Of a DNA stretch of 64,000 nt, positions 19,827 through 29,815 are shown one piece after another. The notes beneath the pieces are model-generated. The model saw only the letters and a list, made by a program, of their open reading frames with translations. It had not been told where the DNA came from and searched no databases. A program made the position numbers and the translations under genes. Source of the stretch: Pandoraea terrigena. Lineage in GTDB: Bacteria; Pseudomonadota; Gammaproteobacteria; Burkholderiales; Burkholderiaceae. Numbering within the stretch: the stretch's first letter is position 1; each line of letters starts with the position of its first letter. The DNA lies in assembly GCF_902459705.1 (NCBI RefSeq), contig NZ_CABPRU010000001.1, positions 868,001 through 932,000 on the forward strand. Direction: 5' to 3'.

Positions 19827-21629
19827 ATGTCCATGCGTACCTCCTACTGCGGTCTGGTGACCGAGCAACAACTGGGCCAAACGGTCAAGCTGTGTGGCTG
19901 GGTCAATCGCCGCCGTGATCACGGCGGGGTCATCTTCATCGACCTGCGCGATCGCGAGGGTCTGGTGCAGGTCGTGTGCGATCCGGACCGCGCGGAAATG
20001 TTCAAGGCCGCCGAAGGCCTGCGCAATGAGTTCTGCGTGCAGATCACGGGCCTGGTGCGCAGCCGTCCGGCGGGCACCGAGAACGCCAACCTGACGAGCG
20101 GCAAGATCGAAGTGCTGTGCCACGATCTGGAAGTGCTCAACCCGTCGGTGACGCCCCCGTTCCCGCTCGACGACGAAAATCTGTCGGAAACCACACGCCT
20201 CACGCATCGCGTGCTGGATCTGCGTCGTCCGCAGATGCAATACAACCTGCGCCTGCGCTACAAGGTGGCGATGGAAGTTCGCAAGTACCTGGACGCGCAA
20301 GGCTTCATCGACATCGAAACCCCGATGCTCACGAAGAGCACCCCGGAAGGCGCGCGCGACTACCTGGTGCCGTCGCGTGTGAACGCCGGCATGTTCTTCG
20401 CGCTGCCGCAGTCGCCGCAGCTCTTCAAGCAGTTGCTGATGGTGGCCGGCTTCGACCGCTATTACCAGATCACCAAGTGCTTCCGCGACGAAGACCTGCG
20501 CGCCGACCGTCAGCCGGAATTCACGCAGATCGACTGCGAAACCTCGTTCCTCACGGAGCAGGAAATCCGCGATCTGTTCGAGAACATGATTCGTCATGTG
20601 TTCAAGGAAGCCATCGACGTCGAGCTCGACGCCAAGGTGCCGGTCATGGAGTTCGCGGAAGCGATGCGTCGCTTCGGCTCCGACAAGCCTGATCTGCGCG
20701 TGAAGCTTGAATTCACCGAGCTGACCGACGTGATGGCGGACGTGGACTTCAAGGTGTTCTCGGTGCCGGCCACGACCGAAGGCGGCCGTGTGGTCGCGCT
20801 GCGCGTGCCGGGCGGCGCGGAGATCTCGCGTAGCGAAATCGACGCCTATACCGATTTCGTGAAGATCTACGGCGCGAAGGGCCTGGCGTGGATCAAGGTC
20901 AACGAAGTGGCCAAGGGGCGTGATGGCCTGCAAAGCCCGATCGTGAAGAACCTGCACGACGCCGCCATTGCCTCGATCCTCGAGCGTACCGGCGCGCAAG
21001 ACGGCGACATCATCTTCTTCGGTGCGGACAAGGCCAAGGTCGTCAACGACGGCATCGGCGCGCTGCGACTGAAGATCGGCCACTCGGAATTCGGCAAGGG
21101 CCACGGCCTGTTCGAGGCCGGCTGGCGTCCGCTGTGGGTCGTCGACTTCCCGATGTTCGAGTACGACGAGGAAGACGCCCGCTGGGTCGCGTGCCATCAC
21201 CCGTTCACGAGCCCGAAGGACGAGCATATCGACTACCTCGAGACCGATCCGGGCAAGTGTCTGGCCAAGGCCTACGACATGGTGCTCAACGGCTGGGAAA
21301 TCGGCGGCGGTTCGGTCCGTATCTTCCAGGAAGACGTGCAGAGCAAGGTGTTCCGTGCGCTCAATCTCGGCGAGGAAGAAGCCCGTGCGAAGTTTGGCTT
21401 CCTGCTCGACGCGCTCCAGTACGGCGCGCCGCCGCACGGCGGCATTGCGTTCGGTCTCGACCGTGTCATCACGATGATGGCCGGTGCCGATTCGATCCGT
21501 GACGTGATCGCGTTCCCGAAGACGCAACGTGCGCAGGATCTGCTCACGCAGGCGCCGTCGTCGGTCGACGAGCGTCAACTGCGCGACCTGCATATCCGTC
21601 TGCGCCAGCCGGAAGCGCCGAAGGTCTGA
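19827..21629 (+). CDS. aspS: Aspartyl-tRNA synthetase
   Basis: A 600-residue class II synthetase of the bacterial length. It has the N-terminal OB-fold anticodon-binding domain ([20 protein letters not shown]), class II motif 2 ([19 protein letters not shown]), the bacterial GAD insertion domain around residues 290-420, and motif 3 ([15 protein letters not shown]). It charges tRNA-Asp; many beta- and gammaproteobacteria with a GatCAB pathway have a non-discriminating form that also charges tRNA-Asn, which cannot be settled here. Two hairpins follow the stop. Confidence 0.98.
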   Translation: MSMRTSYCGLVTEQQLGQTVKLCGWVNRRRDHGGVIFIDLRDREGLVQVVCDPDRAEMFKAAEGLRNEFCVQITGLVRSRPAGTENANLTSGKIEVLCHDLEVLNPSVTPPFPLDDENLSETTRLTHRVLDLRRPQMQYNLRLRYKVAMEVRKYLDAQGFIDIETPMLTKSTPEGARDYLVPSRVNAGMFFALPQSPQLFKQLLMVAGFDRYYQITKCFRDEDLRADRQPEFTQIDCETSFLTEQEIRDLFENMIRHVFKEAIDVELDAKVPVMEFAEAMRRFGSDKPDLRVKLEFTELTDVMADVDFKVFSVPATTEGGRVVALRVPGGAEISRSEIDAYTDFVKIYGAKGLAWIKVNEVAKGRDGLQSPIVKNLHDAAIASILERTGAQDGDIIFFGADKAKVVNDGIGALRLKIGHSEFGKGHGLFEAGWRPLWVVDFPMFEYDEEDARWVACHHPFTSPKDEHIDYLETDPGKCLAKAYDMVLNGWEIGGGSVRIFQEDVQSKVFRALNLGEEEARAKFGFLLDALQYGAPPHGGIAFGLDRVITMMAGADSIRDVIAFPKTQRAQDLLTQAPSSVDERQLRDLHIRLRQPEAPKV

Positions 21630-21637
21630 CGTGGCTG

Positions 21638-21704
21638 ACGGGGCCGATCACCGGCCCCGTTCGCAAGATGCCAACCCCCTCTGCCGTCAGGCGAGGGGGT
21701 TTTC
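21638..21704 (+). terminator. Tandem terminator hairpins after aspS
   Basis: First stem: ACGGGGCCG (21638-21646) with CGGCCCCGT (21652-21660). Second: AACCCCCTC (21673-21681) with GAGGGGGTT (21693-21701), which has an inner GCC/GGC pairing and is followed by Ts. The second is the better intrinsic terminator. Confidence 0.8.
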
Positions 21705-21831
21705 GCTTTTTGGGCGCGATTCGCCGGCGACGAATGGCAGTTCGTATCGCGCGCGCCGCAACACCCGGCGTTTGCCCTATACAATGCCTCATCGGTGCCG
21801 GTCGTCGGTGCCGTCATCGAATTCTGCTTGC

Positions 21832-22296
21832 ATGAAGCCATTCAAGATTCCCGAATCCGTGCTCGTCGTGATCCATACGCCAGCGCTCGATGTCCTGCTC
21901 ATCGAGCGTGCCGATGCCGAGCACTTCTGGCAGTCGGTCACCGGCAGCAAGGACCGGCTCGACGAGCCGCTGGTCGAGACGGCCGTGCGCGAAGTCTTCG
22001 AGGAGACCGGCATTCGAGTGGCGAACGGCACCCCGGTACCTGCCGCTGCCCTGACTGATTGGCAGCACGAAATTCAATACAACATCTATCCTCGCTGGGC
22101 GCATCGCTACGCGCCGGGCGTCACGCGCAATACGGAACACTGGTTCGGCTTGTGCGTGCCGGAAAACACCGCCGTGACGCTTTCGCCACGCGAGCATGTC
22201 GCCTACGCCTGGTTGCCGTGGGAAGCGGCCGCTGCGCGCTGTTTCTCTCCGTCGAACGGCGATGCCATCCGGCAGTTGCCGTTGCGCGTGCGCTAG
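21832..22296 (+). CDS. nudB: Dihydroneopterin triphosphate pyrophosphatase-like NUDIX hydrolase
   Basis: A 154-residue protein with the NUDIX box in PLVETAVREVFEETGI (GS..R..E....REV..EE consensus) and the NudB-type motifs VLLIERADAEHFWQSVTGS and HWFGLCVP. In E. coli NudB removes pyrophosphate from dihydroneopterin triphosphate, the second step of folate synthesis. The aspS-DUF502-nudB neighbourhood matches that assignment. The start is the ATG at 21832; its ribosome-binding site is weak. Confidence 0.9.
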   Translation: MKPFKIPESVLVVIHTPALDVLLIERADAEHFWQSVTGSKDRLDEPLVETAVREVFEETGIRVANGTPVPAAALTDWQHEIQYNIYPRWAHRYAPGVTRNTEHWFGLCVPENTAVTLSPREHVAYAWLPWEAAAARCFSPSNGDAIRQLPLRVR

Positions 22297-22314
22297 CCGC
22301 GGCACCGCGCGCCG

Positions 22315-23472
22315 ATGAGCAAATACCTGCCCTTCACCCGCGATAACGATCTGACGCTGCTCTATCTCGGTCAGCGTTATTTCACCGCCCTCGTCGCCGC
22401 GATCGACAGCGCCACCCGCGAAGTGGTGCTCGAGACCTATATCTTCGAGCCCGACGACGCCGGGCGGCAGGTCGCCGCCGCGCTGGAACGCGCCGCGCAA
22501 CGCGGCGTTGCCGTGCGCGTCATCCTGGACGGCGTCGGCACGAGCCGCCGCCTGCCGTTTCTCGTGGACTGGGTCGAGAGCGGGGTGGTACATCGCATCT
22601 ACAATCCGCGTCTGTTCGGCAAGTTCGGTTTTTCACGCACGCACCGCAAGCTGGCCATCATCGATCATGCGGTGGCGTTCGTCGGCGGTATCAATATCAT
22701 CGATGACGACAACGCCGGTGACGGCACGCGCATGGACGGTCCGCGCTGGGACTTTGCGGTGCAATGCCGCGGTCCGATCGTCGCCGCGATCTCGATCGCG
22801 TTTCACATTCAGTGGCTGCGCCTGGCGCCGGGGTATTTGGGCACGCCGTTTCGTTATCGGCGCCGCGGGCAACGTGGGCGCCTGCACGCTCCTTACGCCG
22901 GTCAGGCGGCCTTTGTGGCGCGCGACAACCTGCACAATCGCCGCGCGGTGGAAAAGGCGTATTTGACGGCGCTGGGCCGCGCGCGCCACGAGGTCTGGCT
23001 CGCGAATCCCTACTTCGTGCCCGGCCGACGGTTGCGGCGCGCGCTGACGCAGGCGGCCAAGCGTGGCGTGGCGGTGCATCTGCTGATCGGACGCAACGAA
23101 TTCCGCCTGCTCGATACCGCCGTGCCATGGCTTTACGCCAAGTTGCTCGATGCCGGTGTGCGCATCGGCGAGTACGACGTGCGTCAACTGCATGGCAAGG
23201 TGGCCGTCGTCGACGACGTGTGGGCGACGGTTGGCTCCTCCAACCTGGACGCCCTGTCCCTGTTCCTGAATCACGAGGCCAACGTGGTCGTGCTCGATGA
23301 CCCGTTGGTCATCGAACTGCGCGACCATATCCGCCAGGCCTTCTCCGAGGCACGTCTCATCGACCCTGCCCGGTACGGCGAACGCTCGCGCTGGCGGCGC
23401 TTGCGGCAATGGGCGGCGTACCGCCTCTACCGCTTTGTGATGCGACTGCTCACGCGCGGCAACTACGACTGA
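22315..23472 (+). CDS. clsB: Cardiolipin synthase B-type phospholipase D
   Basis: A 385-residue protein with two HKD catalytic motifs: HRKLAIID (His110) and HGKVAVVD (His293), the second followed by VGSSNLDALSLFLNHEAN. Without N-terminal membrane spans it fits ClsB rather than ClsA. It would join phosphatidylglycerol to another phospholipid at the inner membrane to form cardiolipin. It begins 18 bases after nudB. The C-terminus (WRRLRQWAAYRLYRFVMRLL) is a basic amphipathic helix that could bind the membrane. Confidence 0.88.
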   Translation: MSKYLPFTRDNDLTLLYLGQRYFTALVAAIDSATREVVLETYIFEPDDAGRQVAAALERAAQRGVAVRVILDGVGTSRRLPFLVDWVESGVVHRIYNPRLFGKFGFSRTHRKLAIIDHAVAFVGGINIIDDDNAGDGTRMDGPRWDFAVQCRGPIVAAISIAFHIQWLRLAPGYLGTPFRYRRRGQRGRLHAPYAGQAAFVARDNLHNRRAVEKAYLTALGRARHEVWLANPYFVPGRRLRRALTQAAKRGVAVHLLIGRNEFRLLDTAVPWLYAKLLDAGVRIGEYDVRQLHGKVAVVDDVWATVGSSNLDALSLFLNHEANVVVLDDPLVIELRDHIRQAFSEARLIDPARYGERSRWRRLRQWAAYRLYRFVMRLLTRGNYD

Positions 23473-23627
23473 TTTTCGGCCGAACGGCGGTCAATTCCTC
23501 CGTCTCTCGCTGCGCGTGGGGCCGTGTTCCGCCGCCGCAAAAACGCCCCCTCCCACGGATACCGATTAGGTATTCCGATCTAATAAATTCCTTGTTCGCC
23601 CCTGGGTGTCCCTCAATAATAGGACGG

Positions 23628-23669
23628 CCGTTCGATTTTTTGGTTAGCATCGGAGAACGGATAACCAAA
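23628..23669. promoter_or_regulatory. Nested inverted repeats, candidate TetR operator
   Basis: TTTGGTTA (23639-23646) is inverted as TAACCAAA (23662-23669), and CCGTTC (23628-23633) as GAACGG (23655-23660). They end 14 bases before the TetR start codon, where an autoregulatory site would lie. Confidence 0.5.
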
Positions 23670-23683
23670 GCGATGCCATACAC

Positions 23684-24277
23684 ATGCGAAAGGGTGAACA
23701 GACACGCGCCGCAATCCTGAATGCTGCGCTGGAACTTGCGGGGCGCGATGGACTCGAGGGGCTGACGATCGGCTTGCTGGCCGACCGTATGCGGATGAGC
23801 AAGAGCGGCGTCTTCGCGCACTTCGGTTCGCGCGAGGATTTGCAGATTGAAGTGCTGCGCGAATACCACCGGCGTTTCGAGGAAGAGGTGTTCGCCCCCG
23901 GCATGGAAGCGCCGCGCGGCTTACCGCGACTCAGGGCGCTGGTGGATCGCTGGATGGACAAGCGCATTCGCGAGGTGACGACGGGCTGCATCTATATCAG
24001 CGGCGCCGTCGAGTACGACGATCGCGCGGCCAGTCCGGTGCGCGAAGCCTTGGTGAAGAGCGTGCGGTTGTGGCGATCGGCCCTGCTGCGCGCGATCACG
24101 CAAGCGAAGGAGGAGGGGCATCTGCGTGCAGACACCGATCCGCGTCTGATGCTCTTTGAAATGTACAGCCTGACACTCGGATTGCATCACGACGCGAGGT
24201 TCCTTCGTGAGCCGGGGGCGGTCGAGATGACCCGGGTAGCACTGGAAAAACTGATTTCGTCTTATCAGCGCGGGTGA
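23684..24277 (+). CDS. TetR/AcrR-family transcriptional regulator of the beta-oxidation operon
   Basis: A 197-residue protein. The N-terminal helix-turn-helix reads LTIGLLADRMRMSKSGVFAHF; the C-terminal domain (TetR_C, with CIYISGAVEYDDR) is the ligand-binding part. It is the first gene before an acyl-CoA dehydrogenase, FadN-type enzyme and thiolase in the same direction, so it likely senses an acyl-CoA or fatty acid and represses these genes. That role is inferred from position. Nested inverted repeats overlap its promoter region. Confidence 0.9.
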   Translation: MRKGEQTRAAILNAALELAGRDGLEGLTIGLLADRMRMSKSGVFAHFGSREDLQIEVLREYHRRFEEEVFAPGMEAPRGLPRLRALVDRWMDKRIREVTTGCIYISGAVEYDDRAASPVREALVKSVRLWRSALLRAITQAKEEGHLRADTDPRLMLFEMYSLTLGLHHDARFLREPGAVEMTRVALEKLISSYQRG

Positions 24278-24325
24278 GGCGCGAGCCGTCCGCGATTCAA
24301 TTCGATTTGTTCGGAGGAGTAGGTC

Positions 24326-26113
24326 ATGGGACAGTACAACGCGCCGCTGCGCGACATGCAATTCGTTCTGCACGAGCTGCTGGGCGTGGAGAACGAATTG
24401 AAGGCATTGCCGAAACACGCGGACATCGATGCCGATACCATCAACCAGGTGCTCGAAGAGGCCGGCAAGTTCTGTAGCGAAGTCGTCTTCCCGCTGAACC
24501 AGGTGGGGGATCGCGAAGGCTGCAAGTACGAAGGCGATGGCGTCGTCACGACGCCGACCGGCTTCAAGCAGGCTTACCGGCAATACGTCGAAGCCGGCTG
24601 GCCCTCGCTGGCATGCGACCCCGCGTTCGGGGGGCAAGGGTTGCCGCAGGTCGTCAACAACGCCCTGTACGAAATGCTCAACTCCGCCAACCAGGCCTGG
24701 ACAATGTATCCCGGCCTGTCGCACGGTGCCTACGAGTGCCTGCACGCCCACGGCACGCCCGAGCAGCAGGCCACCTACCTGCCGAAGATCGTGTCGGGCG
24801 AATGGACCGGCACGATGTGCCTGACCGAGCCGCATTGCGGCACCGACCTGGGCATGCTGCGCACGAAGGCCGAGCCGAATGGCGACGGCTCGTACGCCAT
24901 CTCCGGCACGAAGATTTTCATCTCCGCGGGCGAGCACGACATGGCCGCCAACATCGTCCACCTCGTGCTGGCCCGTCTGCCTGACGCCCCGCCGGGAACG
25001 AAGGGCATCTCGTTGTTCGTCGTGCCGAAGTTCATCCCCGACGCGAACGGTGCCCCGGGCGAGCGCAACGGGATCAAGTGCGGCTCCATCGAGCACAAGA
25101 TGGGCATTCACGGCAACGCCACCTGCGTGATGAACCTCGACGGCGCGCGCGGCTGGCTCGTCGGCGAACCGAACAAGGGCCTGAACGCCATGTTCGTGAT
25201 GATGAACGCCGCGCGCCAGGGCGTGGGCATGCAGGGGATGGGCCTGACGGAAGTCGCCTATCAGAACTCGCTGGTGTACGCGAAGGAGCGCATCCAGATG
25301 CGCTCGCTCACCGGACCGAAGGCACCGGACAAGCCGGCCGACCCGATCATCGTGCATCCGGACGTGCGCCGCATGCTGCTCACGCAAAAGGCCTATGTGG
25401 AAGGCGGTCGCGCGTTCTCGTACTGGACCGCGCTGCACATCGACAAGGAGCTGTCGCATGGCGACGAAGCCGAGCGCCGCGAAGCGGCGGATCTGGTCGC
25501 GCTGCTCACGCCGATCATCAAGGCGTTCCTGACCGACAACGCCTTCGAGTGCACGAACCACGCGATGCAGATCTACGGCGGCCACGGCTATATCGCCGAG
25601 TGGGGCATGGAGCAGTACGTGCGCGACGCGCGCATCAACATGATCTACGAAGGCACCAACTCGATTCAGGCGCTCGACCTGCTTGGCCGCAAGGTGCTTG
25701 GCGACATGGGCGCGAAGCTCAAGAAGTTCGGCAGGATCGTGCAGGACTTCGTGGAAGCCGAAGGCGTCAAGGAAGAGATGCAGGAGTTCGTCAATCCGCT
25801 CGCGGACATCGGCGACAAGGTCCAGAAGCTGACGATGGAAATCGGCATGAAGGCGATGGCCAACCCCGACGAAGTCGGTGCGGCTGCCGTCCCGTATCAA
25901 CGCGTGGTCGGTCATCTCGTGTTCGCGTACTTCTGGGCGCGCATGGCACGAATCGCGCTCGACAAGCAAGGTAGCGGCGACAAGTTCTATGCCTCGAAGC
26001 TCGCCACCGCGCGGTTCTACTTCGCCAAGCTGTTGCCGGAGACCGCGTATCACATCCGCGTAGCTCGCGCTGGCGCGAAGACGCAAATGGAAGTCGACGT
26101 CGACCTGTTCTGA
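24326..26113 (+). CDS. Acyl-CoA dehydrogenase (large, DmdC/FadE-like, with C-terminal extension)
   Basis: A 595-residue flavoprotein with a GGAGGAG site upstream. CLTEPHCGTDLGMLRTKAE is the acyl-CoA dehydrogenase middle-domain signature, and QIYGGHGYIAEWGMEQYVRD is the FAD-binding C-terminal signature, followed by IYEGTNSIQALDL. The extra 130-residue C-terminal domain places it with the long enzymes annotated as 3-methylmercaptopropionyl-CoA dehydrogenase or FadE-type. It makes the first double bond in beta-oxidation. The next gene starts 17 bases later. Confidence 0.93.
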   Translation: MGQYNAPLRDMQFVLHELLGVENELKALPKHADIDADTINQVLEEAGKFCSEVVFPLNQVGDREGCKYEGDGVVTTPTGFKQAYRQYVEAGWPSLACDPAFGGQGLPQVVNNALYEMLNSANQAWTMYPGLSHGAYECLHAHGTPEQQATYLPKIVSGEWTGTMCLTEPHCGTDLGMLRTKAEPNGDGSYAISGTKIFISAGEHDMAANIVHLVLARLPDAPPGTKGISLFVVPKFIPDANGAPGERNGIKCGSIEHKMGIHGNATCVMNLDGARGWLVGEPNKGLNAMFVMMNAARQGVGMQGMGLTEVAYQNSLVYAKERIQMRSLTGPKAPDKPADPIIVHPDVRRMLLTQKAYVEGGRAFSYWTALHIDKELSHGDEAERREAADLVALLTPIIKAFLTDNAFECTNHAMQIYGGHGYIAEWGMEQYVRDARINMIYEGTNSIQALDLLGRKVLGDMGAKLKKFGRIVQDFVEAEGVKEEMQEFVNPLADIGDKVQKLTMEIGMKAMANPDEVGAAAVPYQRVVGHLVFAYFWARMARIALDKQGSGDKFYASKLATARFYFAKLLPETAYHIRVARAGAKTQMEVDVDLF

Positions 26114-26130
26114 GAGCGGAGGAGATCACT

Positions 26131-28575
26131 GTGAGCCAAACCAACAAACCCCTGGTCGTACGCAAGGTCGCTGTGCTCGGCGCCGGCGTGATGGGTGCGC
26201 AGATCGCCGCGCACCTCGTCAATGCGAAAGTGCCCGTCGTGCTGTTCGATCTGCCGGCCAAGGAAGGCCCGAAGAACGGCATCGTCATGCGCGCCGTCGA
26301 CGGCCTGAAGAAGCTGAGCCCCGCGCCGTTCGCCGACAAGGCCGACGCGCAATACATCGAAGCGGCGAACTACGAGGACGACCTTGAGAAGCTCGCCGGC
26401 TGCGACGTGGTGATCGAGGCGATCGCCGAGCGCATGGACTGGAAGCACGACCTGTACAAGAAGGTCGCGCCGCACTTGGCCCCGCATGCGATCTTCGCAT
26501 CCAACACGTCGGGCCTGTCGATCACTGAACTCTCGGAAGGCTTCGACGCCGACCTGAAGTCGCGCTTCTGCGGCGTGCACTTCTTCAACCCGCCGCGCTA
26601 CATGCATCTGGTCGAGCTGATTCCGACCGCGACCACCGGGCCGGCTATCCTCGACCAGCTCGAAACGTTCCTCACCTCCACGCTCGGCAAGGGCGTGGTG
26701 CGCGCGAAGGACACACCGAACTTCATCGCCAACCGGGTGGGCGTGTTCTCGATCCTGGCGGTGTTCGCCGAAGCGCAGAAGTATGGCATTCCGTTCGACG
26801 TGGTCGACGACCTGACCGGCAGCAAGCTGGGCCGTGCCAAGTCGGCCACGTTCCGCACGGCTGACGTGGTCGGCCTGGACACGATGGCGCACGTCATCAA
26901 GACGATGCAGGATAACCTCAAGGGCGACCCGTTCGCGACGACCTACGCCACGCCGCCGGTGCTGAAGGCACTCGTCGAGAAGGGCGCACTGGGCCAGAAG
27001 ACGGGCGCGGGCTTCTACAAGAAGGAAGGCAAGGTCATCAAGGTGCTCGATCCGCAATCGGGCGAGTACGTCGAGTCGGGCAAGAAGGCCGACGAAATGG
27101 TCGTGCGCATTCTGAAGAAGGCCCCGGCCGAGCGTCTGCGTCTGCTGCGCGAATCGACCCACCCGCAGGCGCAGTTCCTGTGGGCGGTATTCCGCGACGT
27201 GTTCCACTACATCGGCGTGTACCTCGAGCAGATCGCCGACAACGCGCGCGAAGTGGACTTCGCGATTCGCTGGGGCTTCGGCTGGAGCACGGGGCCGTTC
27301 GAGGACTGGCAGGCCGCAGGCTGGAAGGACATCGCGCAATGGGTGCAGGAAGACATTGACGCGGGCAAGGCGCTGTCGAGCGCACCGCTGCCCAAGTGGG
27401 TGACGAGCGGCAAGGTCGCCGAGGCGGGCGGTGTGCACACGGCGGCGGGCTCCTATGCCCCGGCCAGGGACGCCTTCGTGCCGCGTAGCACGCTGCCGGT
27501 GTATCAGCGTCAGGTGTTCCCGGCCGCGCTCGTGGGCGACGCCAGCGCGGACCCGCGCCAGTCCGGCAAGACGATCGAAGAGAACGACGCGGTGCGCGTG
27601 TGGGTCGACGAGACCCCGGGCCAGGACGACGTGCTCATCGTCTCGTTCAAGTCGAAGATGAATACCATCGGGCCGGACGTCATCGACGGCCTGACGCGCG
27701 CCATCGATCTGGCCGAGCAGCAGTATCGCGCCGTGGTCGTGTGGCAGCCGACGTCGCTGCAACTGGGCGCGCCGGGCGGGCCGTTCTCGGCCGGTGCCGA
27801 TCTGGCGGCCGCCATGCCGGCGTTCATGATGGGCGGCGCCAAGGGGATCGAGCCTTTCATCAAGAAATTCCAGGACGGCATGATGCGTGTGAAGTACGCG
27901 CAAGTGCCAGTCGTCTCGGCCGTTTCCGGCATTGCGCTGGGCGGCGGATGCGAGCTGCTGCTGCATAGCGCCAAGCGCGTCGCGGCGCTCGAGAGCTACA
28001 TCGGTCTCGTGGAAGTCGGCGTGGGCCTCGTGCCGGCCGGTGGCGGTCTGAAGGAAGCCGCGATCCGCGCGGCGGACGCCGCGACTGCGGCGGGGAGCGT
28101 GCAGTATCTCCAGTTCGTCACGAAGTCGTTCACCAACGCGGCCATGGCGAAGGTCTCGGCCTCGGCGCTCGACGCCCGTGACATGGGCTACCTGAAGCCG
28201 ACGGACACCCTCGTCTACAACGTGCATGAACTGCTGTCGGTCGCCCGCAACGAAGCGCGCGCGCTGGCGGTGGCAGGCTATCGTGCGCCGCTCAAGCCAG
28301 CCGGTATTCCGGTGGCAGGCCGCTCGGGTATTTCGACGATCAAGGCGTCGCTCGTGAACATGCGCGACGGCAACTTCATCTCGGCCCACGACTTCCTGAT
28401 CGCCTCACGCATTGCCGAAGCCGTGTGCGGCGGCGACGTCGAAGCGGGCAGCCTCGTGAACGAAGAGTGGCTGCTGGCGCTCGAGCGTCGCGCCTTCATC
28501 GACCTGCTGGGCACGTCGAAGACCCAGGAACGCATCATGGGCATGCTGCAAACCGGCAAGCCGGTGCGCAACTAA
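26131..28575 (+). CDS. Bifunctional 3-hydroxyacyl-CoA dehydrogenase/enoyl-CoA hydratase, FadN-type
   Basis: An 814-residue protein starting at GTG with GGAGGAGAT upstream. The N-terminal NAD-binding domain (VLGAGVMGAQIAAHL) and GVHFFNPPRYMHLVE are the hydroxyacyl-CoA dehydrogenase half; the enoyl-CoA hydratase half is C-terminal (SAVSGIALGGGCELLLHS, GLVEVGVGLVPAGGG, near residues 590-640). This order is reversed relative to E. coli FadB and matches Bacillus FadN. It carries out hydration and the second oxidation of beta-oxidation. With the acyl-CoA dehydrogenase and thiolase it forms a fadE-fadN-fadA-like cluster. Confidence 0.93.
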   Translation: MSQTNKPLVVRKVAVLGAGVMGAQIAAHLVNAKVPVVLFDLPAKEGPKNGIVMRAVDGLKKLSPAPFADKADAQYIEAANYEDDLEKLAGCDVVIEAIAERMDWKHDLYKKVAPHLAPHAIFASNTSGLSITELSEGFDADLKSRFCGVHFFNPPRYMHLVELIPTATTGPAILDQLETFLTSTLGKGVVRAKDTPNFIANRVGVFSILAVFAEAQKYGIPFDVVDDLTGSKLGRAKSATFRTADVVGLDTMAHVIKTMQDNLKGDPFATTYATPPVLKALVEKGALGQKTGAGFYKKEGKVIKVLDPQSGEYVESGKKADEMVVRILKKAPAERLRLLRESTHPQAQFLWAVFRDVFHYIGVYLEQIADNAREVDFAIRWGFGWSTGPFEDWQAAGWKDIAQWVQEDIDAGKALSSAPLPKWVTSGKVAEAGGVHTAAGSYAPARDAFVPRSTLPVYQRQVFPAALVGDASADPRQSGKTIEENDAVRVWVDETPGQDDVLIVSFKSKMNTIGPDVIDGLTRAIDLAEQQYRAVVVWQPTSLQLGAPGGPFSAGADLAAAMPAFMMGGAKGIEPFIKKFQDGMMRVKYAQVPVVSAVSGIALGGGCELLLHSAKRVAALESYIGLVEVGVGLVPAGGGLKEAAIRAADAATAAGSVQYLQFVTKSFTNAAMAKVSASALDARDMGYLKPTDTLVYNVHELLSVARNEARALAVAGYRAPLKPAGIPVAGRSGISTIKASLVNMRDGNFISAHDFLIASRIAEAVCGGDVEAGSLVNEEWLLALERRAFIDLLGTSKTQERIMGMLQTGKPVRN

Positions 28576-28592
28576 GCCGATCGGAGACTGAC

Positions 28593-29792
28593 ATGAGCAA
28601 ACAACTGCAAGACGCCTACATCGTTGCCGCCACGCGCGCGCCGATCGGCAAGGCACCCAAGGGCAGCTACAAGAACACGCGTCCGGACGATCTGCTCGCG
28701 ACCATCCTCAGGAGCGCGCTCGCGCAGGTGCCGGATCTCGACCCGAAGGTGATCGAAGACGCCATCATCGGCTGCGCCATTCCCGAAGCCCAGCAGGGCC
28801 TGAACGTGGCGCGTATCGGCGCGCTGCTCTCGGGCCTGCCCAACACGGTGGGCGGCGTGACCGTCAACCGCTTCTGCGCCTCGGGCCTGACGGCCCTCGC
28901 GATGGCTGCTGACCGCATTCGTGTGGGCGAAGCCGACGCGATGATCGCCGGTGGCATCGAGAGCATGAGCATGGTGCCGATGATGGGCAACACGCCGTCG
29001 CTCTCGCCGTCGATCTTCGAGCGCGACGAGAACGTGGGCATTGCCTACGGCATGGGGCTGACCGCCGAGAAGGTGGCGCAGCAGTGGGGCGTGACGCGCG
29101 ACGCGCAAGATGCGTTCGCGCTGGCCTCGCACCAGAAGGCAATCAAGGCGCAACAGGCCGGTGAGTTCGCGAACGAGATCACGCCGATCGAAATCGTGGA
29201 GCGATTCCCGAACCTGGCCACCGGCGAAGTATCGATCAAGACGCGCACGCTCTCGCTCGACGAAGGTCCGCGTCCGGATACCTCGATCGAAGGGCTGGGC
29301 AAGCTGCGTCCGGTGTTCGCGAACAAGGGGTCGGTCACGGCCGGTAACAGTTCGCAGACGTCCGATGGCGCCGGGGCGCTGCTCGTCGTGAGCGAGAAGA
29401 TTCTCAAGCAGTTCAACCTCACGCCGCTTGCCCGTTTTGTGTCGTTCGCCGTGCGCGGCGTGCCGCCCGAGATCATGGGCATCGGTCCGAAGGAAGCGAT
29501 TCCGGCAGCACTGCGCGCGGCGGGCCTGACGCAGCAGGACATGGACTGGATTGAGCTGAACGAGGCATTCGCCGCGCAGGCACTCGCCGTCATCAAGGAT
29601 CTGGACCTCGATACCCGCAAGGTCAACCCGATGGGCGGCGCCATTGCCCTGGGCCATCCTCTGGGCGCGACCGGTGCAGTTCGCGCCGCGACCGTGGTGC
29701 ACGCGCTGCGCCGTCACAACCTGAAGTACGGCATGGTGACCATGTGCGTGGGGACCGGCATGGGGGCGGCGGGGATTCTCGAGCGAATGTAA
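28593..29792 (+). CDS. fadA: Acetyl-CoA C-acyltransferase (3-ketoacyl-CoA thiolase)
   Basis: A 399-residue thiolase with GGAG before the ATG. It carries the nucleophilic cysteine motif VNRFCASGL near residue 92, the catalytic NEAFAAQ and GHPLGATGA histidine motif, and the second cysteine in MCVGTGMGAAG. It cleaves 3-ketoacyl-CoA with CoA in the last step of beta-oxidation. It starts 17 bases after the FadN-type gene. A strong hairpin follows the stop. Confidence 0.95.
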   Translation: MSKQLQDAYIVAATRAPIGKAPKGSYKNTRPDDLLATILRSALAQVPDLDPKVIEDAIIGCAIPEAQQGLNVARIGALLSGLPNTVGGVTVNRFCASGLTALAMAADRIRVGEADAMIAGGIESMSMVPMMGNTPSLSPSIFERDENVGIAYGMGLTAEKVAQQWGVTRDAQDAFALASHQKAIKAQQAGEFANEITPIEIVERFPNLATGEVSIKTRTLSLDEGPRPDTSIEGLGKLRPVFANKGSVTAGNSSQTSDGAGALLVVSEKILKQFNLTPLARFVSFAVRGVPPEIMGIGPKEAIPAALRAAGLTQQDMDWIELNEAFAAQALAVIKDLDLDTRKVNPMGGAIALGHPLGATGAVRAATVVHALRRHNLKYGMVTMCVGTGMGAAGILERM

Positions 29793-29815
29793 GCGAGCGC
29801 GTTGTCTGGCGACGA

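Noticed and set aside
19635-21593. 652-residue open frame antisense to aspS
   Set aside because: Shadow of a conserved synthetase gene; composition is biased and no domain is visible.
26050-28389. 779-residue open frame antisense to the FadN-type gene
   Set aside because: Same reason: a mirror of a well-supported coding frame.
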